Shown one piece after another: positions 34,421-36,029 of a stretch of DNA of 36,029 nt. How positions within the stretch are numbered: position 1 is the first letter of the stretch; every line of letters begins with the position of its first letter. The DNA comes from Roseateles sp. Lineage in GTDB: Bacteria > Pseudomonadota > Gammaproteobacteria > Burkholderiales > Burkholderiaceae_C. The position numbers and the translations under genes are program-made. A model generated the notes under the pieces. It did no database searches. It was not told where the DNA came from and worked only from the letters and a program-made list of their open reading frames with translations. The DNA is taken from assembly GCA_018780415.1 (NCBI GenBank), contig JADMJQ010000121.1:1-36029 (forward strand), given 5' to 3'.

Positions 34421-35979
34421 CGTGATGGCATGCCGTGCGCATGGATGTGCTGGATCAGATCGCGGTGGCGGGGCAGGCCGCCCAGCAACCGTTTGGTGGC
34501 GGTCGCGGCGCTCTGGAAGCAGGCCTGCGCCTGCGCCAGGCGGGCGGGGCGGGGGGCGGCTATGGCGGGTTTGAAGCCCATGCCGTAGAGCACGTATTGG
34601 TAGCTGGCGGCGGGGAAGACCTCGTCGATCCGGAACAGATCATTTCTGAACGGCGCCCGGTGCTGCCAGAGTTGCAGCAGCTCGCCCAGGCGCTCGGGCA
34701 GGGTGCCTGTGCAGCGGTGGTCGCGCCGGTAGTCGGCGTCATCGCGCTGGCTCAAGACGTAATGCAGCTTGAGGAAATCGATGATGCGGGCCCAGCGGTA
34801 CTCGAAGGCGTCATTGAAGCGTCGGCCCACGAGGTCCATATCGGCGCGATTGGCCGGCAGCTCATCCCGGATCATCGCCGCCGACAACTCGACCAGCGCG
34901 AGCGCCGAGGCCTCCAGCGGTTCGATAAAGCCCGAGGACAGGCCCACGGCCACGCAGTTGCGGTGCCAGAAGCGCTCACGGTAGCCGGGCGTGAAACGGA
35001 TCAGGCGGGCCGGGGGCAGGTCGCTTGCTGCCGGCCCGCCGCTGCGCTCTACATACCGGCGCAGCGCGGCTTGCGCCGCTTCGTCGCTGGTGTGCGCGCT
35101 GGAAAACACCAGGCCGACGCCGCGCCGGGTCGGCAGGGCGATGTCCCAGGTCCAGCCTTGCGCATGCGCGGTCGAGATCGTCGCCGAGGCCAGCGGGGCA
35201 TTCGGGTCGGTGGTCGGTATCTGCAAGGCCAGCGCGCAGTCATTGAACAGCACCTGCTGCTGCGAGCGCAGGGCGATGCCGTAATGCTGCCCGATTAGCA
35301 GCGCGGCCATGCCGGAACAGTCGATGAAGAGGTCGGCGGCGATGTCACCGTGCTCGCGGGTCTGCAGCGCGGCGATGTCGCCGTTGTCATGGCTGAGCAC
35401 CGCCGTGACCTCGGCCAAGACATGGCGCACGCCCAGCTTGTCTATCGTGTGTTTGCGCAGCAGCAGGCCCAGCTTGACGGCATCGAAGTGATAGCCGTAG
35501 TTGGCGACGGCGGCGAATTCCGGGGTGCTGGTCTGCTTAGGCCCCAAGGCCGCATCGCACAGATGGGGTTGGGGGCTGACGCAGTCAGCGAACGAGGTTG
35601 CGGTCGATGCATGCAACCAGCCGCCGACCAGATCGGCCTCGCCATAGCCCTGCGGCAGCGAGAACGGGTGGTAGTAGCGGTCGCCGTCGCTGCCGTCGCG
35701 GCCATGGACCCAGCCGTCAAAGCGCGAGCCCTGCTTGAACGCGGCGTCGCACTCGCGCACCAGATCGACCTCGCTGAGGCCGATACGCTGCAGTGTTTCG
35801 CGCATCGAAGGCCAAGTGCCCTCGCCGACGCCGATGGCAGGCGCGGTCGGGGATTCGATCAAGGTGATCTGCAAGGCTTGCGCGTCATTGCCGCCATGTT
35901 CCGCAGCCAACAGCGCCGCCGTCAACCAGCCCGCCGAGCCGCCCCCCAGCACCACGACGCGTCTGATCGCATCCGTCAT
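34417..35979 (-). CDS. Tryptophan halogenase family flavoprotein, variant active site
   Basis: A 520-residue homologue of flavin-dependent halogenases. The FAD motif GGGSAGW is at 12-18, Lys82 (AAFKQG) matches the catalytic lysine, and Glu346 is kept in FIEPLEAS. Two positions differ from the standard enzymes: the WxWxIP signature reads WTWDIA (276-281), and the serine after the catalytic glutamate is Ala347. The flavin site looks intact, but halogenation of tryptophan should not be assumed. The ATG at 35979 has an AGGG about 6 nt upstream. It is the first visible gene of the operon; promoter and any TonB-dependent receptor gene would lie beyond 36029. No redox partner (flavin reductase) is visible in the window. 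Confidence 0.9.
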   Translation of the reverse strand: MTDAIRRVVVLGGGSAGWLTAALLAAEHGGNDAQALQITLIESPTAPAIGVGEGTWPSMRETLQRIGLSEVDLVRECDAAFKQGSRFDGWVHGRDGSDGDRYYHPFSLPQGYGEADLVGGWLHASTATSFADCVSPQPHLCDAALGPKQTSTPEFAAVANYGYHFDAVKLGLLLRKHTIDKLGVRHVLAEVTAVLSHDNGDIAALQTREHGDIAADLFIDCSGMAALLIGQHYGIALRSQQQVLFNDCALALQIPTTDPNAPLASATISTAHAQGWTWDIALPTRRGVGLVFSSAHTSDEAAQAALRRYVERSGGPAASDLPPARLIRFTPGYRERFWHRNCVAVGLSSGFIEPLEASALALVELSAAMIRDELPANRADMDLVGRRFNDAFEYRWARIIDFLKLHYVLSQRDDADYRRDHRCTGTLPERLGELLQLWQHRAPFRNDLFRIDEVFPAASYQYVLYGMGFKPAIAAPRPARLAQAQACFQSAATATKRLLGGLPRHRDLIQHIHAHGMPSR

Positions 35980-36029
35980 ATCAAACCCTGCTCAAGTCAA
36001 ATGAGGGAGCCGCCGACCCCCCTGCAGAA

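Overview
The window looks like chromosomal DNA from a high-GC betaproteobacterium of the order Burkholderiales, probably near Roseateles, Pelomonas or Paucibacter. This is inferred from codon use, the gene families present (M16 pair, NnrU, MocR, HU with an Ala/Lys/Pro tail, pentose genes with GPH transporter and TonB-locus-type halogenases) and a Burkholderiales-style extragenic repeat. No species can be assigned from sequence alone.

Layout. (1) 1-2700 is an accessory patch of visibly lower GC. It holds an FRG-domain gene and an ASCH-domain gene, each flanked by copies of a short palindromic element built on GGGTCAGG/CCTGACCC (three copies in 2.5 kb). Integron-like GTTAGG and GCCTAAC boundaries surround the ASCH gene. 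(2) 2700-5300 carries an EF-hand protein with low-complexity linkers, a putative NTF2-like lipoprotein, and an overlapping GFA-type zinc protein/methyltransferase pair. (3) 5300-14800 is a peptidase-rich stretch: an exported prolyl oligopeptidase, an M16 pair with one active and one apparently inactive subunit, an M24 Xaa-Pro-type peptidase and an exported S9 peptidase. An NnrU membrane protein and a possible 44-residue membrane peptide lie among them. (4) 14800-20900 holds a divergent MocR regulator/PLP decarboxylase pair, a tRNA-Leu(CAG) with its terminator and a cluster of hairpins, a PAS-GGDEF-EAL c-di-GMP enzyme and an HU-like protein.

(5) 20900-30400 is a complete cytoplasmic xylo-oligosaccharide pathway. 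A minus-strand operon encodes a GH43 beta-xylosidase, a GPH-family transporter, xylose isomerase, xylulokinase and transaldolase, and is bracketed by two LacI-family regulators. A clear LacI-type operator lies just downstream of a plausible promoter for the operon. The logic is import of xylosides, hydrolysis to xylose, isomerisation, phosphorylation and entry into the pentose phosphate pathway.

(6) 30400-36029 is a tightly packed minus-strand operon: flavin-dependent halogenase homologue, SapC-family protein, JmjC/cupin-like oxygenase homologue, then a second halogenase fused to a C-terminal Fe(II)/2-oxoglutarate-type oxygenase domain. Its function is unknown. Sets like this tend to accompany TonB-dependent receptor genes in carbohydrate loci, and the receptor, if present, would lie beyond the right edge. 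This block is the best candidate for an undescribed system in the window.
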